Below, piece by piece: positions 50,218 through 60,596 of a DNA stretch of 64,000 bases. Position numbers and translations under genes: made by a program. Below the pieces are notes generated by a model, which did no database searches, was not told where the DNA came from, and saw only the letters and a list, made by a program, of their open reading frames with translations. Location of the stretch: contig CAZNRX010000003.1 of NCBI GenBank assembly GCA_964575455.1, positions 1 through 64,000 of the forward strand, written 5' to 3'. Position 1 is the first letter of the stretch. Every line of letters starts with the position of its first letter. The DNA is from SKLM01 sp964575455. GTDB taxonomy: Bacteria; Chloroflexota; Anaerolineae; B4-G1.

Positions 50218-52667
50218 TTGATAGTTAGTCCATGGGCGACGATAATGTCGTTCTTGAAGTGTCGGCTTTCTTTTCCTTCGGCGGCCTGCCACCGGTAGGC
50301 CGGCAGCCGTTCCCCTGTGGTGGAATTGTACATACCTATCGACAACGTGCAAGCGCCTGATGTGCTGCTGTCATCTACCTCCAGCCGGTGGTCATCGCGC
50401 ACCACGTCGCCGGTGGCCCAGAGGGGGGTGGGATAGGCCCCCTCCAGCGGCGGATGATCGCTTTGGCTCACCAAGGCGCCGTCTGCGTCTCTCAGATGGA
50501 CGAAGGCGGTGTAGTCCGTCTCCAGCGGGGCCTCCGCGCGCCAGACCAGGGTGACGGTCAGCGTGCCGCCGGGGCTCACGTGTTCAGATGAGAGATCGTA
50601 CCCCACCAGGGTGATCGACTCTCCAACCCGCGCGCCTATCGGGTAGGTGACGTCGTCGAAGACGGGCTCGCAGGGGTGAACGGCCATCCGATCCAGCAAC
50701 GCCAGCTCCAGCGGCGCTTCGTCCGGGGAGCGTGTTGTCAGAGGTTGCCCTTCCTCTTCTTTGTGAAGCCCCGCATGAAGCATCCCCGTGGTCGGGGCCT
50801 CAGCACGTGCTGCGAGAGGGAGCTTATAGCGATCACGGTAGATCACCCCTGGCGTCCACAGAGTAGGCGGGAAGGTGCCTCGTCCGGGGTAGCAGTCCAC
50901 GCCAGCGATCGGCTCCAGGTCTCGACCCAGGATCTGGACGAACGAGACGTAGTCGTTCTGCGGGGGCTCTGCCGCCTGCCAGTACAGGCTCAACGGGACC
51001 GAATCGCCCACTTGGACGCTGTCTGCCTCGATATGCCCGCCCAGGAGCTTGATGGATGTGCCGTCGAACGATAGGTCCAGGCGAGTCATCTCTTCAGGGA
51101 GGCCGCTCTCCTCCACCGTATCCGGCTTCGCATAGGCCGGCAGGATGAAGAGGGTCAGGCTGACCAGGGCTAGCGTCAGCTGGGTCACGCCAATGATGAC
51201 CGCCAGCGCCTGAAGCCGGCGATGGAGAGGTGACCCGCGGCGTGGCCGCAGCAAGACGTGACGCAGTGAGGGCTTCGGCCCTATCGGCACCAGGCGGCTA
51301 AGGCCCATCATCAGAAGGATGGAGATTGGGGCGACCACAGGCATCAGGTATCGGCCCTGCGCGCCCAGCACAATCATGATGAAGCGCCAGACCGATGCCA
51401 CGTTCAGGACGAGGGCACAGATCACGGTCAGCAGCCCCCACTGCACTGGGCGTGCGAAGCGTTGGGTGGGCCAATCCTCGCTTGTCCATTGGTCCAGCAC
51501 GAGCAGGCCCAGGCCAATGATGGCAATGCGGACCAAGGCCCACCAGTATCGATACATCCCGGGATCCACGGCCACGTTGAACCAGCCGAACATCGCCCAG
51601 TAGGACTTCTCCAACCCACGGAGCTCGGGGATCACGCGCAGCACGCCTATCGGTTCTGCTCTCACGGTGGCGGTGTGGCTGAGCCACGCGTCGACGCCCG
51701 CCCACTCGCCGTAGAGCACGGCGTTGCGCACGAACCACCAGCCGCAGATGACCAGGGCCGTGAGCCCGACCCATGCCCAGCGCCCGGCGACCATGATCAG
51801 GCGCCGACGCCAGGGCTGCTCTGATCGTTGATGCCACGTGCGGCGGCTGTCGAACAGGAGCGCCAGGGCGACAGCGGGAGCGAGGACGCCCCCGCTCAGC
51901 TTGGAGAGTCCCGCCAGCCCGAGGGCTGCGCCGGTCAGTATCAGCCCTTTGCGAGAAAGCCCCCTTACCGCCAGACGCACAGCTCCCCAGATCGCGAGCG
52001 AGCCAAATGCGGTTACCGCCGCGTCGTTACTCACCCGCGCGCTCGTGAACACGAACATAGGGTTGAAGGCGGCCAGGGCGGTCGCTCCCAACGCCAGCCA
52101 CCGCTGCTTGGGAAAGAGCTCCACGACGATCCCGTAGGTCGCGGCGACGGCCAGCGCCCCGAGCAGCGTGGAGACCAGGCGAGCGATGTGCATCGTCAGC
52201 GGGGTGCCTCGCCAGGGAAACCGCTCCGTCGAGGTGTGGATCAGGATGTTCTTGTTGACCGTCCTGCTGGCGTCGCCCATCGTCTGGTGAGGGTTATGCC
52301 AGGCCCACTCCCCGAAGTCGACGTCGTCGGGCACCCAGAACGTCAGAGCGGCGCACAGGGCGTAATAGAGCGGCGGATGGCTGGCCACGTAGCCGGTGAC
52401 TCGCCTCCCAGAGGGTTCGCCCTGCACGGGCAGACCGCGGCCCTCGGTTAGCTCGTGGATGTAGGCGTAGTGTCCGCTGGCGTCGGGCGTCTCGAAAATG
52501 GGGATTGTCGCCCCGTAGAGGACGGCGACGACCAGGTACAGGGACAGGCAAGAGACCAGCGGCCAATGGTCAGACACGGAAGACCAGACTCCTCGGGCTT
52601 GAGGTGTGCGCGGGCCCGTGTCCCGTCGTTGTGATGGCTTCAGCCATTGTCGCTGGCGTTCTTGCAT
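50214..52667 (-). CDS. Modular GT-C glycosyltransferase (array member 2)
   Basis: The protein has 817 residues. The catalytic-loop motif reads FETPDASGHYAYI, with Asp62 kept but Ala in place of Glu63. SHPPLYYALC and NPMFVFTSARVSNDA follow as in the other members. Two C-terminal exported beta domains follow (about 570-680 and 690-790), the last containing GYDLSSEHVSPGGTLTVT, FVHLRDADG and SIGMYNSTTGERLP. ATG at 52667 lies 32 nt after member 3, a looser link than the 4-bp overlaps elsewhere. The sugar donor is unknown. Confidence 0.8.
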   Translation of the reverse strand: MQERQRQWLKPSQRRDTGPRTPQARGVWSSVSDHWPLVSCLSLYLVVAVLYGATIPIFETPDASGHYAYIHELTEGRGLPVQGEPSGRRVTGYVASHPPLYYALCAALTFWVPDDVDFGEWAWHNPHQTMGDASRTVNKNILIHTSTERFPWRGTPLTMHIARLVSTLLGALAVAATYGIVVELFPKQRWLALGATALAAFNPMFVFTSARVSNDAAVTAFGSLAIWGAVRLAVRGLSRKGLILTGAALGLAGLSKLSGGVLAPAVALALLFDSRRTWHQRSEQPWRRRLIMVAGRWAWVGLTALVICGWWFVRNAVLYGEWAGVDAWLSHTATVRAEPIGVLRVIPELRGLEKSYWAMFGWFNVAVDPGMYRYWWALVRIAIIGLGLLVLDQWTSEDWPTQRFARPVQWGLLTVICALVLNVASVWRFIMIVLGAQGRYLMPVVAPISILLMMGLSRLVPIGPKPSLRHVLLRPRRGSPLHRRLQALAVIIGVTQLTLALVSLTLFILPAYAKPDTVEESGLPEEMTRLDLSFDGTSIKLLGGHIEADSVQVGDSVPLSLYWQAAEPPQNDYVSFVQILGRDLEPIAGVDCYPGRGTFPPTLWTPGVIYRDRYKLPLAARAEAPTTGMLHAGLHKEEEGQPLTTRSPDEAPLELALLDRMAVHPCEPVFDDVTYPIGARVGESITLVGYDLSSEHVSPGGTLTVTLVWRAEAPLETDYTAFVHLRDADGALVSQSDHPPLEGAYPTPLWATGDVVRDDHRLEVDDSSTSGACTLSIGMYNSTTGERLPAYRWQAAEGKESRHFKNDIIVAHGLTIK

Positions 52668-52699
52668 CGTACCTTTCCGGCCTAGGTATCAGGCGCCGT

Positions 52700-55600
52700 C
52701 TACCTCGCGACGGTGACCGTGGTCAGCTCGGCGTGCCGTTCCGGCACCGGCTTCCCGTCGACCGTCACGAGAAGGCGTTCTCCCGTGGCAGCGTCGTACA
52801 TCCCAACCCGCAGGGGGTACTCGCCCGCTGGGGCGTCCGATGGCACCTGAATGGTGTAGTGGTCCTCCACGACCTCGCCTGGCAGCCATTGACTGGTATG
52901 ATACGCACCGTCCTGCGGCCAGCCATCCTGCTGAGCCAACGGTGTTCCATCGGGGCCGCTCATGTGATTGAAGACAGCGTAAACGCGCTCCATGCGGCTC
53001 AGTGTCTTCCAGTAGAGCGTCAGCTCAAGCGCTCCACCAGGCTCGACGGAGATGCCCGTCCGCGGGCCGGATGCCAGGTCGTACCCTAACAGACGCAGCT
53101 TCTCCTCTCCCTCGCTCGTACTCAGAACGACGTCCACGCGATGATCCATCGCTGGTGCGCGATACCGCCGTGTTCGGGCCTTGATCTTACCGCCAAACAG
53201 CACCAGACTGGTGCCAAAGAGCGGTTCCTCTCGCTGCCAACGCCCGAGGATCTGATGGGTTCGGCTCCCCTCCATCGTCAGCGATGAGCCATCAGGCGCG
53301 ATGACCGCCAGGCGGATCTGGTAGTGGCCCGCCGGGGTGTCTGTTGGCAGCGGGATCGCATAGTGGCCTTTGAGCACGTCCTCAGCCTCCCAGGAGCTGG
53401 TGGGGCGCCAGTCCGCGACGAGTGGGACACGCTTCTTGGTCATCACCAAATCGTGATTGCGTAGCACCTCGATCTCGAGCTCGTAATCCGCATCGGGAGC
53501 GTCTAAGGCCTGCCAGTAGATATCGAACAGGAGCGGATTCCCCTGGGTGAAGTCATGCCCCCAGGGCGCATATCCGATCAGCGAGATCCTCCCCTCGAAG
53601 TCCACCTGCACGTCGCGCCCGGGCAGCGCCTGTGCCTCCTTGGTTGGCGGCGCGTGATGTTGGACGCGAACTACGCCCACATCGCACGGTCCGTCCGCTG
53701 GCAGCCACTCTACCCCTTCAGGCGATAGCACACGCACACGCACCTGGTAGTCGCCGGGAGGCGTTCCGACAGGCACCACCAGACCTCGTCGCTCAACGAA
53801 CATGTCACCTGCGTCCCACGCTTGCGGGGTGACGTGGGCCGGCCCCGCGCTGAACTGATAGTGCTCCCAGACCTGATCGCCGGGCCCGACCAGCTCCAAA
53901 CGCATGGATAAACCAGGGGGGATCTCCCGAAGCGCGCGCCATTGAGATAGGAGCAGGACCGCTTCTCCGGTTGTCAGCTCTGTGTTCGATAGAGCGACGC
54001 CCATGAGCTCCAGCTGTTCCCCAAAGGGGACGTCCAGGCGTTCCAGGGGATGGGGCGGGGTCACAGACCCCTCGGAGCTGGAGGGATCGGGGATGTCGAA
54101 GCGTTCCGGGGTTCGGCAGCAGAGCGTCAAGCTTCCACGGGCCAGAGCTTGATGAGCGTGTTCGTGGAGCCAACGGGAGACGATCCAGTCCGGGTCCACT
54201 GGCTCGACGGAGTCGTAGGAGACCCACACGCGTTCGTGCGTTTCGAATATCTGGCTCAACGTCGCGTCGACCCGGCTGGCGTCCACCTTGAGGTCGCGCA
54301 TTGGAATCGTGTAGGCCCTCAATGACTCCACGTCGTAGTAGGAGAGCAGCAGGTTCTGCCATGGCCCGTGAAGCAAGAGGCCGTCGTCGGCTCGAGCGTG
54401 CGCGTTGAGGTACTCTGTCTTGGCGCGGAAGCTCTCGCCTGATCGGGAGTAGATGGCTGGATAAGCCTGAACGTCCACGAAGAAGAGCCCGCCCAGCAAT
54501 CCCAGGGGCACGAGGGAAGCGGCAAGCGCGCGCAGGCGCGCATCCACTCCAGCGCGAAGCCGGTCCTTCAGGAAGGTGAAGAGCTCTTCCAGCCCCACAG
54601 CCATGGCCAGGATGGAGGCTGGGAGGGCCGGGGTCAGATAGCGGCCACTGACCCGTTCGGGCAGGGCCAGCACAGCAATGATAGGCACACCCAGCAACAG
54701 GCCTCGCAGCAAGCCATCGCGGCCTGGCCTGCGGGCAGGCGATGGCTCTCGCTGCTTGAAGGGCAGCAGGCCGAGGGCTGTCACGATCAGGCCTAAGCCC
54801 AGATGGTACCAATTGGGATGCTGTGTCGTTCCCAGGTAGAGCCCGTTGAGCCCGCGGGCCAGTGCCTGCCAACGCACCGCAGACGCCGCCCCTCGGTTCC
54901 ACACAGAGATCAGCGTCGCCCACAGGCCCGGAGAGAGAACGGCCCAGAGCACCATGGCCCCGCCCAGCGCGGCATGAATGGCCAGCCACGGGGGCAGCAG
55001 GCGCCGGTGCCGCCGCCACGTGAGGAGTACATACAGGTCCTCAGCTAAGAGGACAAACGCCATGAAGTAGTGGGTGAACATCCCCAGACCAGTTACCAGC
55101 CAGAAGAGCCCCCACGCTGCCCATACGTCACGCGGGGTCGTCAGGCGCCGTCTCAGGTCGCTGAACAGAGCCCTCAGAGATTGTGGGGGAGACGACCGGC
55201 TCTGTTTCTGCTCGGGTGCGGGTTCACGCCCCAACAGGGCCACGAAGGCGTGGATAGACAGCAGCGTCCACAGGGTCAGCAGCCCGTACATCCGCGCGTC
55301 GCGTGAGATCCGAATGTGGAACGGGGAAACCGCCAGGAGCAGGGTGCCCAAGAGCGCCAGAGGTTGACGGGCTGACCGCTTCAACACCCAGTAGATCGCT
55401 GCGACTGTCACCATGCCGACAACGACCGATAGAAAACGAATGGCAAACTCGCTCCTCCCTGCCAACGGCATCCACAGGGACAGCAGCGCGTAGTAGAGCG
55501 GAGGGTGCTCACGGATGGCCCCGCGCACGTACGTCAGCAGCTCCAGGGGGCCGCGGTTGGCGATGAAGAAGCTCGCCACCTCATCAAATCTCAGTTCCTG

Positions 55601-55744
55601 CTCTCCCAGCGCGCGGGTGCGCAGCGCGAAAGCCAGGAGCAGTAGCCCCAACAGGGCCCAGCGTGCCAGAGGCGATAGGCGACGTCCCTCGGCCCGCAGT
55701 TGCTCCCCAAGGCCTTGTCCCTCACAACCCAGGAGCTTCTTCAT
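52700..55744 (-). CDS. Modular GT-C glycosyltransferase with three beta domains (array member 3)
   Basis: At 1,014 residues this is the largest array member. LRFDEVASFF holds the Asp54-Glu55 motif, and REHPPLYYALLS is the second family motif. The membrane part ends near residue 480. Three exported beta-sandwich domains follow; the third (RLLGYDLASGPRTG... to RVGMYDAATGERL) is closest to those of the other members, the first two are more divergent. The last 4 bp of its gene span the start of the next member's stop (55741-55744), so the two are translationally coupled. Confidence 0.8.
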   Translation of the reverse strand: MKKLLGCEGQGLGEQLRAEGRRLSPLARWALLGLLLLAFALRTRALGEQELRFDEVASFFIANRGPLELLTYVRGAIREHPPLYYALLSLWMPLAGRSEFAIRFLSVVVGMVTVAAIYWVLKRSARQPLALLGTLLLAVSPFHIRISRDARMYGLLTLWTLLSIHAFVALLGREPAPEQKQSRSSPPQSLRALFSDLRRRLTTPRDVWAAWGLFWLVTGLGMFTHYFMAFVLLAEDLYVLLTWRRHRRLLPPWLAIHAALGGAMVLWAVLSPGLWATLISVWNRGAASAVRWQALARGLNGLYLGTTQHPNWYHLGLGLIVTALGLLPFKQREPSPARRPGRDGLLRGLLLGVPIIAVLALPERVSGRYLTPALPASILAMAVGLEELFTFLKDRLRAGVDARLRALAASLVPLGLLGGLFFVDVQAYPAIYSRSGESFRAKTEYLNAHARADDGLLLHGPWQNLLLSYYDVESLRAYTIPMRDLKVDASRVDATLSQIFETHERVWVSYDSVEPVDPDWIVSRWLHEHAHQALARGSLTLCCRTPERFDIPDPSSSEGSVTPPHPLERLDVPFGEQLELMGVALSNTELTTGEAVLLLSQWRALREIPPGLSMRLELVGPGDQVWEHYQFSAGPAHVTPQAWDAGDMFVERRGLVVPVGTPPGDYQVRVRVLSPEGVEWLPADGPCDVGVVRVQHHAPPTKEAQALPGRDVQVDFEGRISLIGYAPWGHDFTQGNPLLFDIYWQALDAPDADYELEIEVLRNHDLVMTKKRVPLVADWRPTSSWEAEDVLKGHYAIPLPTDTPAGHYQIRLAVIAPDGSSLTMEGSRTHQILGRWQREEPLFGTSLVLFGGKIKARTRRYRAPAMDHRVDVVLSTSEGEEKLRLLGYDLASGPRTGISVEPGGALELTLYWKTLSRMERVYAVFNHMSGPDGTPLAQQDGWPQDGAYHTSQWLPGEVVEDHYTIQVPSDAPAGEYPLRVGMYDAATGERLLVTVDGKPVPERHAELTTVTVAR

Positions 55745-58191
55745 GGCAAGACCTCGACCTCCGTCAGCGGCACTGCATCCATCGCCAGTCGTTCACCCTC
55801 CATGTTGAAGGCCGGCAGCCTTTCACCCGTCTCCAGCAGGTACATGCCGGCGACCAACGGGTAGCGGCCCTGGGGAAGGTCGCTGGGCACCAGGAGGGTA
55901 TGCGTGTCGGTTACTGCCTCTCCTGCGTCCCAATAGGAAGTTGGGTACGTGCCATCCCGCGGCTGCCCGTCGTCCTGCGCGTAGGGGGAGAAGGAAGGGT
56001 CAGCGAGGTGGACGAAAACGGTGTAATTCTCAGTCAGCGACGACCGCGCTTGCCAGTACAGAGTGACGTCAATCGTCTGCCCTGCGGTGACCTTGGGGTC
56101 CCCACCATCTATCTCGTAACCAAGCAGGGTTACAGCTGCATTGTGGGCGTCGCACCGCAGGTCGGCATGCACGCGGTTCGGGGCCTCCACGGCCGGCTGC
56201 TCCTCGGGCACGATCTCGATCTTTCCCAGGGTGACCAGCTCGATGGATGAGCCGTCAGCACGGTGGGCTGGAAGGCGGTCGCCGGTCTCCGGGTCATACC
56301 AGCCGATTTCGACATCGTAGACGGCGGGAGTTGGTGCCCATTCCGCCACGGGGACGCGCATGACGTCGCAGAAGGCATCGCCGGGCGTCCACTGGCTGGT
56401 CGGGAAGCGCCCCAGTCCAGGGTGGGTGTCCCGGGCGCCGACGATACTCTCGTTCGGGCCGAGAAGGTGGGTGAAGTAAGCGTAGTTCTCTTCTGTCGGT
56501 GCACTGGCCTTCCAGCAGAGCGTCACGGAGATCTCCTCTCCCGGGCTCGCGCTCTGAGGCGATTCGGTCCTTGGTTCCAGGTTAAAGCCGACGAGTCGCA
56601 CCGTATCGCCGAAGCGGATGTTCGTCGGGGTCGTGCGGGAGGCGACCTCCTCGTCGGAGAGCAGCGGGGGTCGGGCGTAGGCGGGTCTGATAGCGACGAA
56701 GGGGGAGACGACGGCGGCTGTCGCCACGCAGAGCAGCCCAACGCCGAGCACGACCAGACCGCTGCGTGGGACAGATCGGCCAGCATCTGCAGTCCGAGGT
56801 AACCGGGGATAAACAAAATCCCTGTGCAGGATGTAGGACGAGAGCCGGTTCAAGCCCCAGGTCATCAGCACGGCGATGGCCCCGATGGCAGGAAAGAGCA
56901 GCCGGCCCAAAGCGGCTTCGACCAGCTGCATCCACCGTAGGAGGGCAGCGAACACCACCAGAATCCAGAGCGTCAACAGCGCCAGGGACCAGGCGCGAGG
57001 CCCGGGGCGCCCTCCAGCTTGCCACACTCGCAGCCCCCACGTGAGCAGCCCGACCAGGGCGAGACGTGCTAGAAGCCGAACCATAACATAGAAGGCCCGG
57101 GGCAGGTGGACGTTGCCCCAGCCGAAGGCAGCCCAGAATGAGAGTTCGATGCTGGGAAGCTGCGCCCATATCTGCGCTGGGGACAGTGGCTCCTCGTGAG
57201 CCCACCAGGTCTCCAAGTGGGTCCCCAGGCCAAATGGGTCGCCGTACAGCACGGCATTGCGCCCATACCACCAGCCGCTGACAGCCAAGACGAGCGCCAC
57301 GAACAGGGAACAGTGGACGATGAACCGCGTGAAGCGGCGAGCCCGTCGATCCCCGGGTTCCACGCAGGTTTCGGACCCCTCTGGGTCGTCGATGAGCCAG
57401 GTGCGGAAACCGATGACGAGGATGGCGAATGGCAAGAGGGCGAGGGCGCTGACCTTGGAAAGGGTGGCCAGGCCCACTGCTCCGCCCAGTATCACGAGCC
57501 TACGAAGTGTGTATCCGCGCCGTAGCCCGCGCACAAGCAGCCAGAGGGCCATCGTGGAAAAGGCGCTGATCGCCGCGTCGTTGTTGACAGCGGAGCTGAT
57601 GAACAGGAATTGTGGGTTGAGGGCCACCCACGCTGTGGCGAAGACGGCCAGGGTGGGACGTTCTTGGAAGACCTCCCGCGCCAGTAGGTACGAGAACGCG
57701 ACCGTGAGCGCGCCAAACACGAGGTTCACCAGCCGCGCCAGGTGCACGGCCAGCGCGGTGTCCCGCCAAGGGAAGGCCTCGGCCCCCTCCCTCTGGTGGA
57801 AGAACAAGTTCTTGTTGTCGTTGACCCTGCCAGCGGAGGGATAGCCCCAGTGCGGATTCCGGTCGAGGAAGGACGCTGTCGAGGCGTCCGTCCAGGCCGT
57901 CGCCAGCGCCGCTGTGGCGTAGTAGAGCGGGGGCTGGGAGCTCTCCTGCCCCACGGCAGACTCGGTGTCCCAGGGCGGAAGCTGACGCTCTCTGACCAGA
58001 TAGCGCACGTAAGCGTAGTGCCACATCTCATCCGGGGCTTCCAGGATTGGCACGCTGATGGAGTAGACGGTGGCCAGAAGGAGATAGACCACGATGAGCA
58101 GGCTCAGAGCGGAGGTAGAAGGTAACCTTAGGCTACTCGGCTTCCTGATGAATGTCTGGGCGATGCCCTGATCGGTCTCCTGATCTCTCAT
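55741..58191 (-). CDS. Modular GT-C glycosyltransferase (array member 4)
   Basis: The protein has 816 residues and is the best-preserved relative of the pseudogene at 60593-62697. EAPDEMWHYAYV carries Asp54-Glu55, SSQPPLYYATAAL follows near residue 85, then NDNKNLFFHQREG and SSAVNNDAAISAF. Two exported beta domains occupy about 540-790 and end RLPAFNMEGE. The gene overlaps both neighbours by 4 bp (58188-58191 and 55741-55744). Confidence 0.85.
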   Translation of the reverse strand: MRDQETDQGIAQTFIRKPSSLRLPSTSALSLLIVVYLLLATVYSISVPILEAPDEMWHYAYVRYLVRERQLPPWDTESAVGQESSQPPLYYATAALATAWTDASTASFLDRNPHWGYPSAGRVNDNKNLFFHQREGAEAFPWRDTALAVHLARLVNLVFGALTVAFSYLLAREVFQERPTLAVFATAWVALNPQFLFISSAVNNDAAISAFSTMALWLLVRGLRRGYTLRRLVILGGAVGLATLSKVSALALLPFAILVIGFRTWLIDDPEGSETCVEPGDRRARRFTRFIVHCSLFVALVLAVSGWWYGRNAVLYGDPFGLGTHLETWWAHEEPLSPAQIWAQLPSIELSFWAAFGWGNVHLPRAFYVMVRLLARLALVGLLTWGLRVWQAGGRPGPRAWSLALLTLWILVVFAALLRWMQLVEAALGRLLFPAIGAIAVLMTWGLNRLSSYILHRDFVYPRLPRTADAGRSVPRSGLVVLGVGLLCVATAAVVSPFVAIRPAYARPPLLSDEEVASRTTPTNIRFGDTVRLVGFNLEPRTESPQSASPGEEISVTLCWKASAPTEENYAYFTHLLGPNESIVGARDTHPGLGRFPTSQWTPGDAFCDVMRVPVAEWAPTPAVYDVEIGWYDPETGDRLPAHRADGSSIELVTLGKIEIVPEEQPAVEAPNRVHADLRCDAHNAAVTLLGYEIDGGDPKVTAGQTIDVTLYWQARSSLTENYTVFVHLADPSFSPYAQDDGQPRDGTYPTSYWDAGEAVTDTHTLLVPSDLPQGRYPLVAGMYLLETGERLPAFNMEGERLAMDAVPLTEVEVLP

Positions 58192-60596
58192 CGCGCTGTC
58201 TCCACCTCGACCTTGGTCAACTTGACCACGTCGTCGGGAAGTGGGTCGTGGCTCTTATCGAAGGCCGGAAGCCGCTCCAGGCTGGGCAGCCAGTATGCCC
58301 CCACATGGAGCTCTTTATGCTCCAAGGTCGCTCCTGACTCTGGCTCCAAGCGGTGTTCCTGCATGATGATGTCACCCGGTGCCCACCCCTCGACCGGGAC
58401 GTCCAGTGCGTCGCCAATCGCTATCGGTTGTCCCTCGGGATTAACGAGGTGGGCCATCAGGGACAGCGGGCGAGTGGGCTGCGCCAGCACGCGCCAGTAG
58501 GTCCTTAGGCGAACGCCGCGCTGCGAACCGTTGGCTGTCGATCCATCCGTTTCGTGGCCCAGGAGGACCAGTGTACGACCAAAGCGGGTCGGAAGAGGCG
58601 GCGCTGTCGGAAGCGTATTGAGGTGCGTTTCGAGAGCTTTGGGGCTGTTCCAGCGGTATACGGTAAAGAGGAGCTTCCCGTCGTAGTTCTCCTGCTCGTA
58701 CATAGTGCGCCAGGAACCTGCGGGCGGCACGACGTCGACTGTCTCGTCGGTGGCGGGCACGACGAACCAGGCTGGCTCACCCGCGCCAGCGAACACCCAG
58801 CTGCTGCGGCAGTCGAAGGCGACGGAGCGCAGATCGTCGCGCCCAACCTGGCGCGCTAACGTCTCGCTGTCCAGGGGCGCCCCCGGCGCGCGACATATCC
58901 CCACCCACGTCGGCGGGGCCGTATCCGGCTCGACCTGGTAGACGTTGATCGAATGACCAATGCTGGTGATGGGGTCCTGGTGGTTGAACCAGTCCAGCAC
59001 GCTAGGGTTCTCGATGAGGAATTGTCCGCTCAGATTCGTGACGCTGATCGCGTAGATGGCCGGCTCTGGTGCAAAGGGCGTGAAGCTCTCGACCTCTCCA
59101 ATGGAGTAGTGGGAGGGCAGCGGCTCATAGCGGATGTCGTAGGCCGCTGGATCCACGTTGCCGAAGTAGCTCAGATGCACCTTTTCGATGTCGTGCTCCT
59201 CCAGAAAGTCCCCAAGCTGTTTAAGCCCTTGTCCCCAGTCGAGATTGGAGTCCGTCAGGTAACGATGTCCTCCGCTCGGACCTCCGACCAGGACGTTGAA
59301 GTAGGCCAGGTAGTCTGGATAGATGCCGAGTGTGCCCACGACCAACCAGATTGCGAGCCCTCCTCCTACTGCGGCCACAGGCACTCGGCGCCGGGAACCG
59401 ATGACGTCACGGGGCAGTTCTGCCAGGGCAGAGAGCAGAAGGATGAGAAACGGGACCACGGGTAGGATGTGACGATACCCGATGTTCAACGAAGAGAACA
59501 TGGCCGCCGCCACGAACAGAGCTGCTGGCAGGGATCCCGTGAGCCAGGCCCACCAGCGGTTCTCCCTCAGCAGCCATACTGTGCCCACCAGGGCGCCGAT
59601 CAGGATCGGCAGCGGGGTCTTGATGGTCAGGGCGATCGGGAAGTACGCGCGCCAGCCCCCTCCCGACCGCTCCCCCATCAGGAAGGCCGGGTGTCCTCTT
59701 CCTGTTCCGTGCTCCCCCACGTGGAGCACGGTCCTCACGTAGTTCGGGAGGGGTAGCGCGGGCCATCCTTGAGCCCAGGGCCCGATCTCGAACCCGTAGA
59801 GGAGCCAGACGACGATCAAAGCCAGTAGCCACGTGAGGGCCAACCAGGCCACGCTGGAGGAGAGATGACGGAGCCAGAGCCTGAAGGACTCGGGGCTCTT
59901 CGAGAGGAGCGGCCCGAACGCGACACGCCGACAGATCAGCAGCAAGACGAACACCGGGCCGAGCAGCAGAGCCGATGCCTTGGATCCCAGCGCCAGGCCC
60001 AGCGACAGACCCGCCGCGATGCATGTCCCCATCGTGGGGCGCACGATCAGGCGCTGGAAGGTGTAGACTGCTAGGAAGAGGAAGCACGTGAGCACCAGGT
60101 CTGTCGTCACCAGGCGTCCATGAGCCAGGATGTTGGGGGAGAACGTGTAGACGAAGAGAGCGATCAGGCTGCCGAGGGCTCCGTGGCGCTCTCCCGCCCA
60201 GCGGTAGAGGATCACCCCCAACAGCAGTGTGAGTTCCATCACCATAACGCGCAGGGGGAAGATTAAAGCGTCCCAGGGACGGTCGAGAGCGCGGATAACG
60301 CCGCGGGCCATCTCCACGTGGTCATTCGACCGGGGGAGCTCCTGAGGCGCCGGGCGCTCGGGCAAGGCCCAGAACAGGGGGCCGAGCAGTCGATAGAGAA
60401 GCGGGGGGTGTCCTGCCTGCATGTCCCAGTTCCCGGTCGCCGTCACGTAGTAGGCCCGCGCCGTGTGGAGCGGCTCGTCGAAGACCGGGGACTTGACCGT
60501 CGAGCTGGTTGCGAGCTGAGCGAAGAGCACCAACAGCAGACCAACGGCAAGCCAGTGGCATCGCTCGCGCGTCAGGGAGTGTGTCCAGCAGGTCAT
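58188..60596 (-). CDS. Modular GT-C glycosyltransferase (array member 5, one beta domain)
   Basis: The protein has 802 residues and is the most PMT-like member. SPVFDEPLHTARAYY (Asp40-Glu41) and AGHPPLLYRLLGPL give the two family motifs, and SLNIGYRHILPVVPFLILLL is the usual middle segment. The lumenal stretch has VGGPSGGHRYLTDSNLDWG, a signature of the PMT/ArnT branch that I recognise (keeping Asn/Asp residues near Tyr). Only one C-terminal beta domain is present (about 690-800). Stop and start overlap by 4 bp with both neighbours. Confidence 0.85.
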   Translation of the reverse strand: MTCWTHSLTRERCHWLAVGLLLVLFAQLATSSTVKSPVFDEPLHTARAYYVTATGNWDMQAGHPPLLYRLLGPLFWALPERPAPQELPRSNDHVEMARGVIRALDRPWDALIFPLRVMVMELTLLLGVILYRWAGERHGALGSLIALFVYTFSPNILAHGRLVTTDLVLTCFLFLAVYTFQRLIVRPTMGTCIAAGLSLGLALGSKASALLLGPVFVLLLICRRVAFGPLLSKSPESFRLWLRHLSSSVAWLALTWLLALIVVWLLYGFEIGPWAQGWPALPLPNYVRTVLHVGEHGTGRGHPAFLMGERSGGGWRAYFPIALTIKTPLPILIGALVGTVWLLRENRWWAWLTGSLPAALFVAAAMFSSLNIGYRHILPVVPFLILLLSALAELPRDVIGSRRRVPVAAVGGGLAIWLVVGTLGIYPDYLAYFNVLVGGPSGGHRYLTDSNLDWGQGLKQLGDFLEEHDIEKVHLSYFGNVDPAAYDIRYEPLPSHYSIGEVESFTPFAPEPAIYAISVTNLSGQFLIENPSVLDWFNHQDPITSIGHSINVYQVEPDTAPPTWVGICRAPGAPLDSETLARQVGRDDLRSVAFDCRSSWVFAGAGEPAWFVVPATDETVDVVPPAGSWRTMYEQENYDGKLLFTVYRWNSPKALETHLNTLPTAPPLPTRFGRTLVLLGHETDGSTANGSQRGVRLRTYWRVLAQPTRPLSLMAHLVNPEGQPIAIGDALDVPVEGWAPGDIIMQEHRLEPESGATLEHKELHVGAYWLPSLERLPAFDKSHDPLPDDVVKLTKVEVETAR